Shown: positions 15,574 to 24,741, counted from the stretch's first letter. The stretch: 33,000 nt of DNA from Psychrobacter sp. UBA6766 (GCF_002453355.1 NZ_DKGQ01000033.1:1-33000); one strand, 5' to 3'. The notes: generated by a model from the sequence alone, not told the origin. Numbers and translations: made by a program.

Positions 15574-17118
15574 TTAGTAACTGTGATTTTGTTTAAAGGT
15601 CTCTAAAGATGACTTTAAACGACCTGCGATATCATCATTATAATTCGCAGTGTCATCAATCTCACGCATCAATTCACTTTGCTCATCATGCATGTAGCGT
15701 AAGTAAGCTTCTTCAAAAGAACCAATTTTTTCAACAGGAACGTCCGCTAAGAACCCTTCATTTGACGCGTAAATAACCGCCGCTTGCTCAGAGATAGACA
15801 TTGGCTGATATTGTTTTTGTTTCATCAATTCAGTTACGCGCTCACCATGATCAAGCTGTTCGCGAGTCGCGTCATCAAGATCCGAGGCAAACTGAGCAAA
15901 TGCTGCCAATTCACGATACTGAGCTAATGCAGTACGGATACCACCAGACAGTTTCTTGATAATCTTCGTCTGAGCAGCACCACCAACACGCGATACCGAG
16001 ATACCAGCGTTAACCGCAGGACGGATACCTGAGTTAAATAGGCTAGACTCTAAGAAAATCTGACCATCAGTGATTGAAATCACGTTGGTTGGTACGAATG
16101 CAGAGACGTCACCGGCTTGAGTTTCAATGATAGGTAGCGCGGTTAAAGAACCGGTTTTACCAACCACTTCACCATTGGTGAATTTTTCTACGTATGCCGC
16201 GTTTACGCGTGATGCACGCTCAAGTAAACGAGAGTGTAAGTAGAATACGTCACCAGGATACGCTTCACGACCTGGCGGACGACGTAGCAATAGTGAGATT
16301 TGACGATAAGCAACGGCTTGTTTTGATAAGTCATCAAATACAATCAGCGCATCTTCACCGCGGTCACGGAAGTATTCACCCATCGTACAACCTGAGTACG
16401 GTGCGATATATTGAAGTGCTGCTGGCTCTGATGCTGAAGCAACGACAACAGTGGTATATTCAAGCGCACCAGTTTGCTCAAGCTTACGTACCACGTTAGC
16501 AATGGTAGAACGTTTCTGACCGATTGCGACGTAGACACACTTAATACCAGATGCTTTTTGGGCAATGATCGCATCGATAGCCATTGCGGTTTTACCCGTC
16601 TGACGGTCACCAATGATAAGCTCGCGCTGACCACGACCGATTGGAATCATGGTATCAACGGCTTTATAACCCGTCATAACTGGTTGATCTACTGATTGAC
16701 GGTCGATAACGCCTGGGGCGATTTTTTCGACTTTATCGGTCATCTTGGCATCGATAGGACCTTTACCATCAATAGGATTACCCAAGGCGTCTACAACACG
16801 GCCTAGCAGTTCAGGACCTACTGGTACTTCAAGGATACGACCAGTACAATAAGCTTTTTGACCTTCTTGCAGCTGTAGGTAATCACCAAGTACTACCGCG
16901 CCGACAGAATCACGCTCTAGGTTAAGCGCCATTCCATAGATTTCGCCTTCAAACTCAATCATTTCGCCGTACATGGCATCTTCAAGACCATGAATCTGCA
17001 CGATACCGTCAGATACTTTGACAATCGTGCCTTCATTCTTTGCAGTTGCACCCGCATCAAGGTCTTGAATACGCTGCTTAATCAGGTTACTGATTTCCGC
17101 TGGATTCAATTGTTGCAT
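15574..17118 (-). CDS. atpA: ATP synthase F1 alpha subunit
   Basis: Regulatory nucleotide-binding subunit of the F1 head, 514 residues. The N-terminal MQQLNPAEISNLIKQRI helix binds the delta subunit. A beta-barrel is followed by the P-loop GDRQTGKTA near residue 170, KRSTIANVVRKLEQ, LIVFDDLSKQAVAYRQISLL, the LLRRPPGREAYPGDVFYLHS block, and SRVGGAAQTKIIKKL with the conserved Arg that reaches the beta catalytic site. AAAGGAA lies before the ATG. It lies 91 nt after atpH. Confidence 0.99.
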   Translation of the reverse strand: MQQLNPAEISNLIKQRIQDLDAGATAKNEGTIVKVSDGIVQIHGLEDAMYGEMIEFEGEIYGMALNLERDSVGAVVLGDYLQLQEGQKAYCTGRILEVPVGPELLGRVVDALGNPIDGKGPIDAKMTDKVEKIAPGVIDRQSVDQPVMTGYKAVDTMIPIGRGQRELIIGDRQTGKTAMAIDAIIAQKASGIKCVYVAIGQKRSTIANVVRKLEQTGALEYTTVVVASASEPAALQYIAPYSGCTMGEYFRDRGEDALIVFDDLSKQAVAYRQISLLLRRPPGREAYPGDVFYLHSRLLERASRVNAAYVEKFTNGEVVGKTGSLTALPIIETQAGDVSAFVPTNVISITDGQIFLESSLFNSGIRPAVNAGISVSRVGGAAQTKIIKKLSGGIRTALAQYRELAAFAQFASDLDDATREQLDHGERVTELMKQKQYQPMSISEQAAVIYASNEGFLADVPVEKIGSFEEAYLRYMHDEQSELMREIDDTANYNDDIAGRLKSSLETFKQNHSY

Positions 17119-17209
17119 TGCCTTGTTTCCTTTAATTTATGATAACCCGCCACTGACTTAAATGCTCTTATATCACGCAAGCTTTATAAAGCTGCACTGA
17201 TGATTGGCA

Positions 17210-17833
17210 TTAGGCAGTTAGCTGTGTTTTTAACTGTTGTAACTTGCCGCGCATCGAATCATCAATGACTTTGTCACCGACTTTAATCGTAGCGCCCGCC
17301 AATAGACTTGGATCAACCGACTCGTGAATCACCACGCTCGCATTGAGCGAGGCAGCAAGACGCGTTTGCAGCGTATCACGCTGGGCATCGGTTAATGGAT
17401 AAGCAGAGGTCACATAAGCGTCAAGCTGCTTTAAGCTTATTGCCTTGTGACGGCGATAATGCTCATAAACTTCAGGAAGCAGCGCCAGACGCTCTTGTTC
17501 TGATAACTGTTTAACGAAGTTACTAAGTGCTACTGATACTTTAGGATAGCTGGCGTTTTGGTCATGACGAGCCCCTTGGGTCTCACCCAATAACTGCTTA
17601 AAAGCAGAATCATTCGCGCTAGCTACTTGCGTATCATAAAGATCGACCAAAGCAGCTGACTTATGCTCAGCAGAAACAGCTGGATTGTCTAGCCAAGTAC
17701 TGAACGACTTGTCATTGACAACGGTAGCGGCAATAAATAAGAAGTTTTCCCACTCATTTACTACCCCGTTTTCATTGGCATAGTCAAACGCGGCTTTAGC
17801 GTACGGTCGTGCTAAGGTTGATAAGTCAGCCAT
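17210..17833 (-). CDS. atpH: ATP synthase F1 delta subunit, with an insertion
   Basis: Peripheral-stalk subunit (OSCP homolog) holding the top of the alpha-beta head to the b dimer. The N-terminus LARPYAKAAFDYANENG and the C-terminus LLAGATIKVGDKVIDDSMRGKLQQLK are standard. At 207 residues it is 30 longer than E. coli AtpH. The extra residues fall between about 70 and 100, in the stretch DTQVASANDSAFKQLLGETQ and GARHDQNASYPK. AGGA lies 4 nt before the ATG. It lies only 13 nt after atpF. Confidence 0.96.
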   Translation of the reverse strand: MADLSTLARPYAKAAFDYANENGVVNEWENFLFIAATVVNDKSFSTWLDNPAVSAEHKSAALVDLYDTQVASANDSAFKQLLGETQGARHDQNASYPKVSVALSNFVKQLSEQERLALLPEVYEHYRRHKAISLKQLDAYVTSAYPLTDAQRDTLQTRLAASLNASVVIHESVDPSLLAGATIKVGDKVIDDSMRGKLQQLKTQLTA

Positions 17834-17846
17834 GATATCCTCACAA

Positions 17847-18317
17847 TTACAGCTTCGCCGCCAGTTGGTCTAACATACTGGCATGTTTTTGCACATCGAC
17901 TTTGTCTTGCAAAATCTTTTCAGCACCAAGTACAGCCAGCTCAGCAACTTGAGCACGCAATGATTCGCGCGCTTGATTGATTTCTTGGTCGATAGAGGCT
18001 TGCGCTTGTTGACGAATGCGTTCGCCTTCCGCTTGGGCTTGCAATTTTGCATCTTCAACAAGCTGATTGGCGCTCTTGTTCGCTTGCTCAATTAGCGCAG
18101 CAGCTTTAGTTTTTGCAACATCAAGCTCCTGCTGTACATTTTGCTCCGCGGTCGCTAAATCTGCTTTTGCTTTTTCTGCAGCATTCAAGCCTTCAGCGAT
18201 TTTACGCTGACGCTCATTAATGGCACCGATAAGTGGTGGCCACACGAATTTCATGCAAAAAATCACAAATATTGCAAAAGCAATGGCTTGACCGATGAGG
18301 GTAGAATTGATATTCAC
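17847..18317 (-). CDS. atpF: ATP synthase Fo b subunit
   Basis: Peripheral-stalk subunit, 156 residues. One N-terminal membrane helix (TLIGQAIAFAIFVIFCMKFVWPPL, about 5-28) leads into a long charged coiled coil (KIAEGLNAAEKAKADLATAE to AELAVLGAEKILQDKVD). The start codon is GTG at 18317. A near-perfect ribosome binding site, GAGGTGATC, precedes it, and the N-terminus MNINSTLIGQ is the family's usual one, so GTG is secure. It lies 117 nt after atpE. Confidence 0.97.
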   Translation of the reverse strand: MNINSTLIGQAIAFAIFVIFCMKFVWPPLIGAINERQRKIAEGLNAAEKAKADLATAEQNVQQELDVAKTKAAALIEQANKSANQLVEDAKLQAQAEGERIRQQAQASIDQEINQARESLRAQVAELAVLGAEKILQDKVDVQKHASMLDQLAAKL

Positions 18318-18434
18318 GTGATCACCTCTTTGTTAATGAAAAATCAGTTTCATTGATCATATTTGATAGCCAAACTTTGGCTATATTTAATATACAAACT
18401 TTGACCACCAAACATTTACAACTGAGCTTTCTGA

Positions 18435-18683
18435 TTAACCTGCTAGAGGGTTAGCGAACAACAATAGCATAGCAATACCAACACCAATCATCGGTACGGC
18501 ATCAAGTAGACCTGCCACGATGAACATACGAGTTTGCAGTTGTGAACCAAGTTCTGGTTGACGTGCAACACCTTCTAAGAACTTGCCGCCTAGAATAGCA
18601 AAACCAATGCCTGTGCCAAGTGCGCCAAGACCGATAAGCAGTGCTACTGCGATAACTGTGTAACCACCTAATACTGGATCCAT
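18435..18683 (-). CDS. atpE: ATP synthase Fo c subunit
   Basis: The proteolipid that builds the proton-driven rotor ring. The 82-residue protein has two membrane helices joined by the polar loop ARQPELG (about 40-46). Asp61 in GLLDAVPMIGVG is the ion-carrying carboxylate. The Gly-rich first helix (GLGALGTGIGFAILGG) is standard. I see no Gln/Ser ligand pattern of a sodium ring, so a proton is the likely ion. AGGA lies before the ATG. It lies 35 nt after atpB. Confidence 0.98.
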   Translation of the reverse strand: MDPVLGGYTVIAVALLIGLGALGTGIGFAILGGKFLEGVARQPELGSQLQTRMFIVAGLLDAVPMIGVGIAMLLLFANPLAG

Positions 18684-18718
18684 TGATGTATCCTCATTTA
18701 CCTATTGAATGTATATAA

Positions 18719-19585
18719 TTAATGTTCAGTTGATGATGCAAGCGACATATAAACTATCGTCAACATCATAAATACGAACGCTTGAAGGGTAATAATTAAG
18801 ATGTGGAAAATCGCCCACGGCACCGATAACGCCCATTGAATCCAAAACGGCATCAGGGCAATCAATACGAAGATTAGCTCCCCAGCATACATGTTACCGA
18901 ATAGACGCAAACCTAGTGAAATTGGTTTGGCAATCAAAGTAACAAACTCTAAGATAAAGTTGATGGGGATTAAAATGATTTGCATGATTGGGTTTTTAGC
19001 GCTAAACGGATGCAGTGTTAACTCACCGATAAAACCACCCAACCCTTTTTCTTTAATACTATAGTAAATAATCAGCGCAAAGACAGAAAATGACATGCCA
19101 AGCGTGATATTAGGGTCAGTCGTTGGCACAATCTTGAAGAACACGTGATGTGGATCATGACCCATCGCAGCGCCAACTTGACCTGCTAGACTTGGAATGA
19201 AGTCGATAGGCAATAAATCCATCAAGTTCATCAAGAAAATCCACACAAAAATGGTCAACGCTAGCGGCGCAATCAATTTTGACGTACCACTATAAGAATC
19301 GCGAACGTTGTTATCGACAAACTCAACGATCATCTCAACCGCTGCTTGAGTTTTGCCTGGTACGCCTGAAGTAACTTTTTTGGCAACCATCCAAAAGATG
19401 GCACAAAATACAATACCAAGACCAATTGACCATAACATGGAGTCAAGATGGATAGCCTTAAAACCCATTAATCCTGCCTCTTCAGCAGTGTGGGCAACTT
19501 TCCAGCCTTCGCCCGGCAGATAACCGTACGTCCAATTCGTTAAGTGGTGAGAGATATATTCTGATGATGTTTGCTCGGATGCCAT
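18719..19585 (-). CDS. atpB: ATP synthase Fo a subunit
   Basis: Membrane stator forming the proton half-channels beside the c-ring, 288 residues. Several membrane helices are visible (SIGLGIVFCAIFWMVA, LTIFVWIFLMNLMDLLPID, SFSVFALIIYYS, FILEFVTLIAKPISLGLRLF, LIFVLIALMPFWIQWAL). The essential Arg is Arg227 in GLRLFGNMYAGE. A long cytoplasm-facing segment and a DPHH loop (about 144-147) make it slightly longer than E. coli AtpB. The ribosome binding site is weak. A 752-nt gene-free stretch separates it from atpI. Confidence 0.98.
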   Translation of the reverse strand: MASEQTSSEYISHHLTNWTYGYLPGEGWKVAHTAEEAGLMGFKAIHLDSMLWSIGLGIVFCAIFWMVAKKVTSGVPGKTQAAVEMIVEFVDNNVRDSYSGTSKLIAPLALTIFVWIFLMNLMDLLPIDFIPSLAGQVGAAMGHDPHHVFFKIVPTTDPNITLGMSFSVFALIIYYSIKEKGLGGFIGELTLHPFSAKNPIMQIILIPINFILEFVTLIAKPISLGLRLFGNMYAGELIFVLIALMPFWIQWALSVPWAIFHILIITLQAFVFMMLTIVYMSLASSTEH

Positions 19586-19983
19586 AATGTAAGCTTCTTA
19601 TTAATCAACGATTTAATCAACTACCAAAAAATATGGTTGTCATCTGATGAGAAGTTAGTATTTTTCTCTAATCTGCCATTAGCAAATAAAAGAACTCTAC
19701 TAAAACTCTCATGTAACCAATAACATCCAACCCATAGCTCTATAATTACTCTATTATTCTCAAATAACGCATTGTTATTCTTAAATAATCAATCTTCTAT
19801 TGCTGCTCAATTTGATACTAATGGATAAATTTTAGCTATCAAAAAAGGGCGCACGATTATTCATTAATGGCCCTTGCATGTCTACGCAAATTTTTATGTA
19901 TGTGTTTGCTTATCTCGCTTTATTTTGATAACACTCAATACGGTGCTCAGAAGCAAGACATTTAGCTGCCTATATTAATGCAG

Positions 19984-20027
19984 CGTAGTATTCGTGTAAA
20001 GTCAATTATGACTTTTTTATTACTGCG
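19984..20027 (+). terminator. terminator-like hairpin in the atpI-atpB gap
   Basis: AAAGTCA (19998-20004) and TGACTTT (20009-20015) form a stem with a 4-nt loop, followed by TTT (T6 overall, 20013-20018). An outer helix CGTAGTA (19984-19990) with TACTGCG (20021-20027) encloses it. The orientation suits a plus-strand transcript, although no plus-strand gene precedes it. Confidence 0.45.
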
Positions 20028-20105
20028 TAAATACGTTAAGCACCCTCAACGTTGGCTGGTATAGATTTGCGTTTATCATGCCATACAGACAGTTTGGTTA
20101 TATTT

Positions 20106-20134
20106 AATAACCCTTATCAGATAAGGGGTTATTA
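20106..20134. repeat. near-perfect inverted repeat in the atpI-atpB gap
   Basis: AATAACCC-TTATC (20106-20118) and GATAAGGGGTTATT pair across a very short centre with one bulged base. There is no T-run after it on the minus strand, so it is a weak terminator candidate for atpI or a structured leader element. Confidence 0.45.
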
Positions 20135-20337
20135 ATGGCGATTTTTTACGCCTGATTGCTGCTCAAGCGCTTATAGTCATACTTTAATTTTAAAAATGGT
20201 TTTCAGTCATTTAATCATTGCATGATGACGTTATAACAGTAGTCTTAATAACAATAATCTTAGAGAAGCTGGACCGCAGGATGACAAATGTATGTGCTGT
20301 CTTATCTGACTATTACAATGATAATAGGCGATAAATT

Positions 20338-20745
20338 CTAGCGTATATGCCACAACATCCAACTGTGACTAATCTGCATTACCATAAAACCGACAAAAAG
20401 TGCAGGCGCTGATAGAGGTTGTATGGTAATAAAAATTAGTGCGAAACCAAATACGGTCAGTAGCCATTTGACCATCTGACCCCGATATAGCTGGCTGACA
20501 ATATGCCTGCGCGCGCGATATCCTGTATACCAAAAAATAAATCCTGCAAATACGGCTTGAGTAGCAAAACTGAGTAGCGCACCGATGGCGTTACTTTTTG
20601 CGACGACAAGTGTGCTGCCCTCATTACCCAGCCATGTGATATCTACTATCCAACCGAGCACAATAAGGATAAATAGTATCCATGCTTGGCGTTTTAGGTA
20701 AATAGCAATTTTATCTCTTTGGGTGCGTTTGGCAGGCTTGGTCAT
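20338..20745 (-). CDS. atpI: ATP synthase protein I
   Basis: Small membrane protein of 135 residues with a basic N-terminus (MTKPAKRTQRDK) and four membrane segments at about 21-38, 52-75, 92-110 and 112-130. AtpI helps c-ring assembly and is not part of the finished enzyme. Sequence is weakly conserved in this family, so the name rests on length, four-TM topology and position at the head of the atp genes. The open frame reaches a TTG at 20778, but the ATG at 20745 gives the expected basic start. No strong ribosome binding site is seen. Confidence 0.82.
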   Translation of the reverse strand: MTKPAKRTQRDKIAIYLKRQAWILFILIVLGWIVDITWLGNEGSTLVVAKSNAIGALLSFATQAVFAGFIFWYTGYRARRHIVSQLYRGQMVKWLLTVFGFALIFITIQPLSAPALFVGFMVMQISHSWMLWHIR

Positions 20746-20858
20746 CGATATTTCTATAGCTCTATAACGTGGGGACAATGTAGCACAGTTGTGACAATAT
20801 TATCCGTGAATGGCTCACTCTACAGACGTTATCTTTTAACCAAAATAAAACGCCACTT

Positions 20859-20887
20859 ATTATAGGGAGCAAGCTAATTTTAAGCAA
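20859..20887 (-). promoter_or_regulatory. candidate promoter for atpI
   Basis: On the minus strand TTGCTT (20882-20887) and a perfect TATAAT (20859-20864) are 17 nt apart, giving a leader of about 105 nt before the atpI ATG. It may also drive the whole operon. Confidence 0.5.
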
Positions 20888-21080
20888 GTGAAATATGTCT
20901 TTTATCAAGCATTTAGTTGTTTAATGCTGAAAACCTCTCTACAGAGTCAATCAAGCACCACTAATAACCTCTAAAACTGCCTTCTCTGCCGTTAATTGGT
21001 AAATCTTATTTAGCAAATTGGTCTTGCGTTACTTTAAATAGCTTTAAAGCTTAGCTTGCCAACTATTATTTAAACAGTAT

Positions 21081-21965
21081 TTACCCAATACACTGACGAA
21101 TTTGCTGCGCCATTGCCTGCCACCCACTAACAAAATCTTTACTGTTGCTCATGTCTTCCGCTTGGACGGTACTTTTAACCGGCTGTAACTTTGCCAGCAA
21201 ACCTTTGGCAGGAAGACTTGGACTGACCAAACACATTTGCTTCGTTGGGCGCTGCTCATTTAACCAGCGTAATTGACTGGCTTTTGGCGCTAAATGGTGA
21301 TCGGTACTTAGGCTGCCAATTAGCTGGAGCTTGGCGCTGTCTTCCATGTATTGATAAGCATCATGATAAGCCCAGTACGGTAACGCTTGTTTCGGGCTAT
21401 TTTTATTGCCGGCCGCTACTGCCCTATTCATGCGCTCGGCAAATTTTTGCGCATTGGCATGATACAGCTTTTTATATTGCGGATTGGCATGACTGTGAAT
21501 GACGGCAAGCGCACGGGTTATCGCTTTAGCGTTTTCAGGATCAAGCCAAATATGCGGATCTAGTGTGCCTGCAATAGGTTTGCCTTTAACATCACGCAGC
21601 GGATAACGATTAAACGCCTTAAATTTGAATAAAGCAATCGCATTGGGGGCGCTATTGAGTGTGGTTGCCAGATTGTTTTCTAACGGCTCGCCAAACCAAA
21701 CCACAAACTTACTGTCCTGAATGGCTTTGATATCGCCTGGACTAATGCTACCGTGATGCCCAACCTCTCCTGCTTGCAATAATTGCTTAGCAGCTGGCGC
21801 GCCTTCCGTGACAGCTTGGCTTAATAAAAATAATGGATAATTACTGACACTCACCGTTGCTGCTTGTGCGCTCATCATTAACGACCCAAACACGATAACG
21901 CCAATCGACAATAAGCGCTGTAAAGTAATAGGCAAATTTATAAAATTCTTAAAAAATGAAATCAT
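21081..21965 (-). CDS. znuA: zinc ABC transporter substrate-binding protein
   Basis: Periplasmic zinc-capture protein delivering Zn(II) to ZnuBC. The 294-residue precursor has a signal peptide with core LLSIGVIVFGSLMMSAQA, cleaved near residue 36. Metal-site candidates are His70/His71 (GEVGHHGSI), His138 (LDPHIWLDP) and His201 (YWAYHDAYQYM), the standard three-His pattern. Cys245 and Cys292 match the disulfide of E. coli ZnuA. The His/Asp-rich loop found between the first two ligands in E. coli ZnuA is absent here. It is divergently arranged from zur-znuCB, with the Zur box between them. Confidence 0.95.
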   Translation of the reverse strand: MISFFKNFINLPITLQRLLSIGVIVFGSLMMSAQAATVSVSNYPLFLLSQAVTEGAPAAKQLLQAGEVGHHGSISPGDIKAIQDSKFVVWFGEPLENNLATTLNSAPNAIALFKFKAFNRYPLRDVKGKPIAGTLDPHIWLDPENAKAITRALAVIHSHANPQYKKLYHANAQKFAERMNRAVAAGNKNSPKQALPYWAYHDAYQYMEDSAKLQLIGSLSTDHHLAPKASQLRWLNEQRPTKQMCLVSPSLPAKGLLAKLQPVKSTVQAEDMSNSKDFVSGWQAMAQQIRQCIG

Positions 21966-22077
21966 AATGGCTGCTTTTGAGGCTCAATGAATAATAGTCG
22001 TTTTGAGACGGCATGTTGATAAAAAAATAAAAGGTAGCTAATGATAAGTATAAAGCTCTGATCTATTTTTCAATTCA

Positions 22078-22098
22078 GTATGTTATACTATAACAATA
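22078..22098. promoter_or_regulatory. Zur operator between znuA and zur
   Basis: The palindrome GTTATACTATAAC (22082-22094), within ATGTTATACTATAACAA, matches the known gamma-proteobacterial Zur box core (GTTATA-n-TATAAC). It lies 117 bp from the znuA start and about 100 bp from zur, fit to repress both units when zinc is ample. Confidence 0.9.
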
Positions 22099-22194
22099 TA
22101 AAAAACCATCATGAAATGTGTCTTATATAAAAGTGCCTTCTACATGTAAGGTAATAAATATGAAAGCGCTAAGTTAGCTTTGGGAGCTTACTGC

Positions 22195-22743
22195 ATGTCT
22201 ACTCACTCATCTATTTGTAATCATTTACACGATGTGCAGAATTTTACGCCATTTGATGTGAATGAGCGTTTGGTGGCAGCAAAAGAGCAATGCCGCTCAA
22301 GCGGTGCACGCTTTACGCCACTGCGCCAACAGATATATCAGCTGGTGCTAGAAGCCAATAAACCAGTGGGCGCTTATGATTTGATTACGCAGTTGCAGCA
22401 GATGCGCCTTGCCGAGCCTGACGCAGCAGATGACACCTCGAGCAATCAAGCAAATAATCAAACGCCAAAAAACGTCGCCCCGCCGACGGTTTATCGCAGC
22501 TTGGAGTTTTTATTGAGCGAGGGTTTGATTCACCAGCTAACCTCTATCAATGCTTATGTGCCTTGCTGTCACCCACGCGCCCAGCATACGGCAGCATTTT
22601 TAATTTGTGCGCAGTGTCAGCGCGTGCAAGAATGTAGCAGCTTGCCAGTGCAGGAAATGATGAGCTTTGCACAAGAAGACGTTGGTTTTATGGTAGAGCG
22701 TAGTGTCATTGAGCTGAGCGGTCGTTGCCAAGCGTGTCAGTAA
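22195..22743 (+). CDS. zur: zinc uptake regulator, Fur family
   Basis: Zinc-sensing repressor of the znu genes, 182 residues. The winged helix is visible (GARFTPLRQQIYQLVLEANK, then PPTVYRSLEFLLSEGLIHQL, the recognition region). The C-terminal dimer and metal domain has HPRAQHTAAFLICAQCQRV and a closing CQACQ; the CxxC pairs are the structural zinc site of Zur. A Gln/Asp/Asn-rich insert (about 78-92) interrupts the DNA-binding domain. The frame extends to a TTG at 22180, but the ATG at 22195 has GGGAG 8 nt upstream, so I used it. Its context between znuA and znuCB identifies it as Zur rather than Fur. Confidence 0.95.
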   Translation: MSTHSSICNHLHDVQNFTPFDVNERLVAAKEQCRSSGARFTPLRQQIYQLVLEANKPVGAYDLITQLQQMRLAEPDAADDTSSNQANNQTPKNVAPPTVYRSLEFLLSEGLIHQLTSINAYVPCCHPRAQHTAAFLICAQCQRVQECSSLPVQEMMSFAQEDVGFMVERSVIELSGRCQACQ

Positions 22744-22837
22744 AATAATTGTTCGCCAAATTTTTATATTTATGCTTTTATGCTTAATTATTATTCTGTC
22801 ATTACTTCACTATCATTAATACATCAGTTATCGCCCT

Positions 22838-23650
22838 ATGAGCCTACCGACTTCACCGAATCAAATATCTTCTGCTACTAATATAAGTAATAAGACTGTA
22901 AGTAATAAAATAATGAATAATGCCACCAAATTGCTGAGCTTAAGTAATATTGGCTTTCATGTTGGGCCGCAACGCATCCTCTCGCACATCAATATTGATA
23001 TTGCCGTTAATGAAACGGTCAGCCTTATCGGTCCTAATGGCGCCGGTAAATCAACCTTGGTAAAGCTAATTTTGGGTTTAATCGAACCCACAATCGGGCA
23101 GATAACAGCGCATCAAAAGTTACAGCTTGGTTATGTACCGCAGCGTTTTACTGTGCCGCCCATTTTGCCGTTACGCGTTTGCGATTTATTGGCTCAAGCG
23201 GACAAAAAGCGCTTAACGGCTGAGCAGCGCCAGTTTATCTTTGATAATTTATCTCTGACGCATCTGCTATCGCGGCAAATGCTGCATCTGTCAGGTGGTG
23301 AAACCCAGCGGGTATTATTGGCGCGTGCTTTGTTAGATAAGCCAAATTTATTAATCTTAGATGAGCCAATGCAAGGGCTTGATCCAGATACTGAGGTTTG
23401 GCTTTATCAATTTATTGATGAGCTGCCAGAATTTTTACGCTGCGCCATGCTGGTGGTCTCACATGATTTACATTGGGTAATGAAAGGCAGTCGACGCGTG
23501 ATTTGTTTAAATAAGCATATTTGCTGCGAGGGACAACCAAGTGAGCTTGCCATTAGTTCAGAATTTCAAAAACTCTTCGGCCATCATTACGAGCAGCCGT
23601 ACGTCCATCAACCGCACGCTTGCGAGCATCATGCCCCAAGCGAGATATAA
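22838..23650 (+). CDS. znuC: zinc ABC transporter ATP-binding protein
   Basis: ATPase of the ZnuABC importer, 270 residues. Walker A GPNGAGKST at 65-73, the Q-loop region (YVPQRF), the ABC signature LSGGETQRV at 151-159, Walker B LLILDEP at 171-177, and the switch VVSHDLHWV are all present. A Ser/Asn/Thr-rich N-terminal extension of about 25 residues precedes the first strand; the internal ATG at 22913 (Met26) is therefore a possible alternative start. Neither has a clear ribosome binding site. The C-terminus is His-rich (HHYEQPYVHQPHACEHH), possibly metal-binding. It lies 94 nt after zur and 69 nt before znuB. Confidence 0.94.
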   Translation: MSLPTSPNQISSATNISNKTVSNKIMNNATKLLSLSNIGFHVGPQRILSHINIDIAVNETVSLIGPNGAGKSTLVKLILGLIEPTIGQITAHQKLQLGYVPQRFTVPPILPLRVCDLLAQADKKRLTAEQRQFIFDNLSLTHLLSRQMLHLSGGETQRVLLARALLDKPNLLILDEPMQGLDPDTEVWLYQFIDELPEFLRCAMLVVSHDLHWVMKGSRRVICLNKHICCEGQPSELAISSEFQKLFGHHYEQPYVHQPHACEHHAPSEI

Positions 23651-23719
23651 CTAAAAATCAAGCCTGTTAAGGCAAAAATCGCTTGTCCCTTTTTATAAAA
23701 GACGTTACGGATATCTATT

Positions 23720-24553
23720 ATGACCGCTTGGTTAGCCATCATCGCCCCTGCTTGGATTGCTGGTAGTATTTTAGCGCTCCTCTCTGCGCCCTTAGGTTGC
23801 CTAGTATTATGGCGGCGCATGGCATTTTTTGCCGATGCACTGGCGCATGGCACCTTGCTAGGCGTAGCGCTAGCAGTCTTATGGCAATTGCCCATGGGTA
23901 TTGGCATTGCCATTGTCAGTGTCTTGGTAGTACTGGGTTTAGTATTCATCGATGATGAGCGTCTGCCCGTCGATGCAGTACTGGCCGTGGTTGCCGTATC
24001 GCTGCTGTGTTTGGGTTTATTAACATTAACCCAACTGACTGATCAGCAAGCCAACGTCTTAGGCTTTTTATTTGGCAATTTGCTCGAGCTTGATTGGGCA
24101 GATTTGCCGTTGATTGCGGCAAGCGTCTTGGTTGGATTGGGGTTACTGAGTTATATATGGCCAGCGCAAATAAAGCTCGCTACTCATGAAGCATTAGCAC
24201 GAATTCAAGGTATCAATCCGACTCGCCAGCGGCTGTTTTTTATGGGCGTGTTAGCAGGATTTTGTGCCATTGCCTTGCAAGCAGTTGGGAGCTTGTTAAT
24301 CAGTGGACTACTGGTCTTGCCAGCACTGACAGCGCGCTTATGGTCAGCATCGCCAAAACAAATGGTTATTATAGCCTTACTTGTCGCCCAACTTGGCGTC
24401 ACGCTTGGCGTTTGGGGCAGCATCTGGTTTGATATTCAAACGGGACTATCTATCGTCTTGGTACTCGCCATTTTATTCTTTGTTGCCCTGATTATCTCAA
24501 AGCTAATAGGGGCTAAATCCATCCTGGCAAAATTTTGGTCAGCACGCCACTAG
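23720..24553 (+). CDS. znuB: zinc ABC transporter permease
   Basis: Membrane channel subunit of ZnuABC, 277 residues, ABC-3 family with about eight hydrophobic segments. Typical blocks are LLSAPLGCLVLWRRMAFFAD, ALAHGTLLGVALAV, LGFLFGNLLELDW, and QAVGSLLISGLLVLPALTA. The ATG at 23720 has GGA upstream. It follows znuC on the same strand with a 69-nt gap and is the last gene of the unit. Specificity for zinc over manganese comes from the Zur/ZnuA context. Confidence 0.95.
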   Translation: MTAWLAIIAPAWIAGSILALLSAPLGCLVLWRRMAFFADALAHGTLLGVALAVLWQLPMGIGIAIVSVLVVLGLVFIDDERLPVDAVLAVVAVSLLCLGLLTLTQLTDQQANVLGFLFGNLLELDWADLPLIAASVLVGLGLLSYIWPAQIKLATHEALARIQGINPTRQRLFFMGVLAGFCAIALQAVGSLLISGLLVLPALTARLWSASPKQMVIIALLVAQLGVTLGVWGSIWFDIQTGLSIVLVLAILFFVALIISKLIGAKSILAKFWSARH

Positions 24554-24741
24554 AGCTATGGCAGCCGTTATCATCTCAGTCGTGATATCGATATTTACTT
24601 AGCCTTTGTCGAACTTTATTTCATCAATATTGCTAGAGCTTTAGTGAACATTATGTTATAAACTTTCCTGAATACTATCAATGCTATAGTTCACGACTTT
24701 TTCGTTAAATGAACACTTGATACATTAATTTTAGACTGTTT

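Larger units (their letters stand above)
19586..20337. other. 752-bp gene-free spacer between atpI and atpB
   Basis: No open frame of note on either strand. It holds a hairpin with a T6 run on the plus strand (19984-20027) and a second, bulged hairpin (20106-20134). The promoter of atpBEFHAGDC may lie here, but no clear -35/-10 pair was found on the minus strand. A small RNA is possible. Confidence 0.5.

Noticed and set aside
16194..16695. Antisense and alternative frames over atpA of 70-100 codons
   Set aside because: They are shadows of the strongly coding atpA frame, with no start signals or family motifs.
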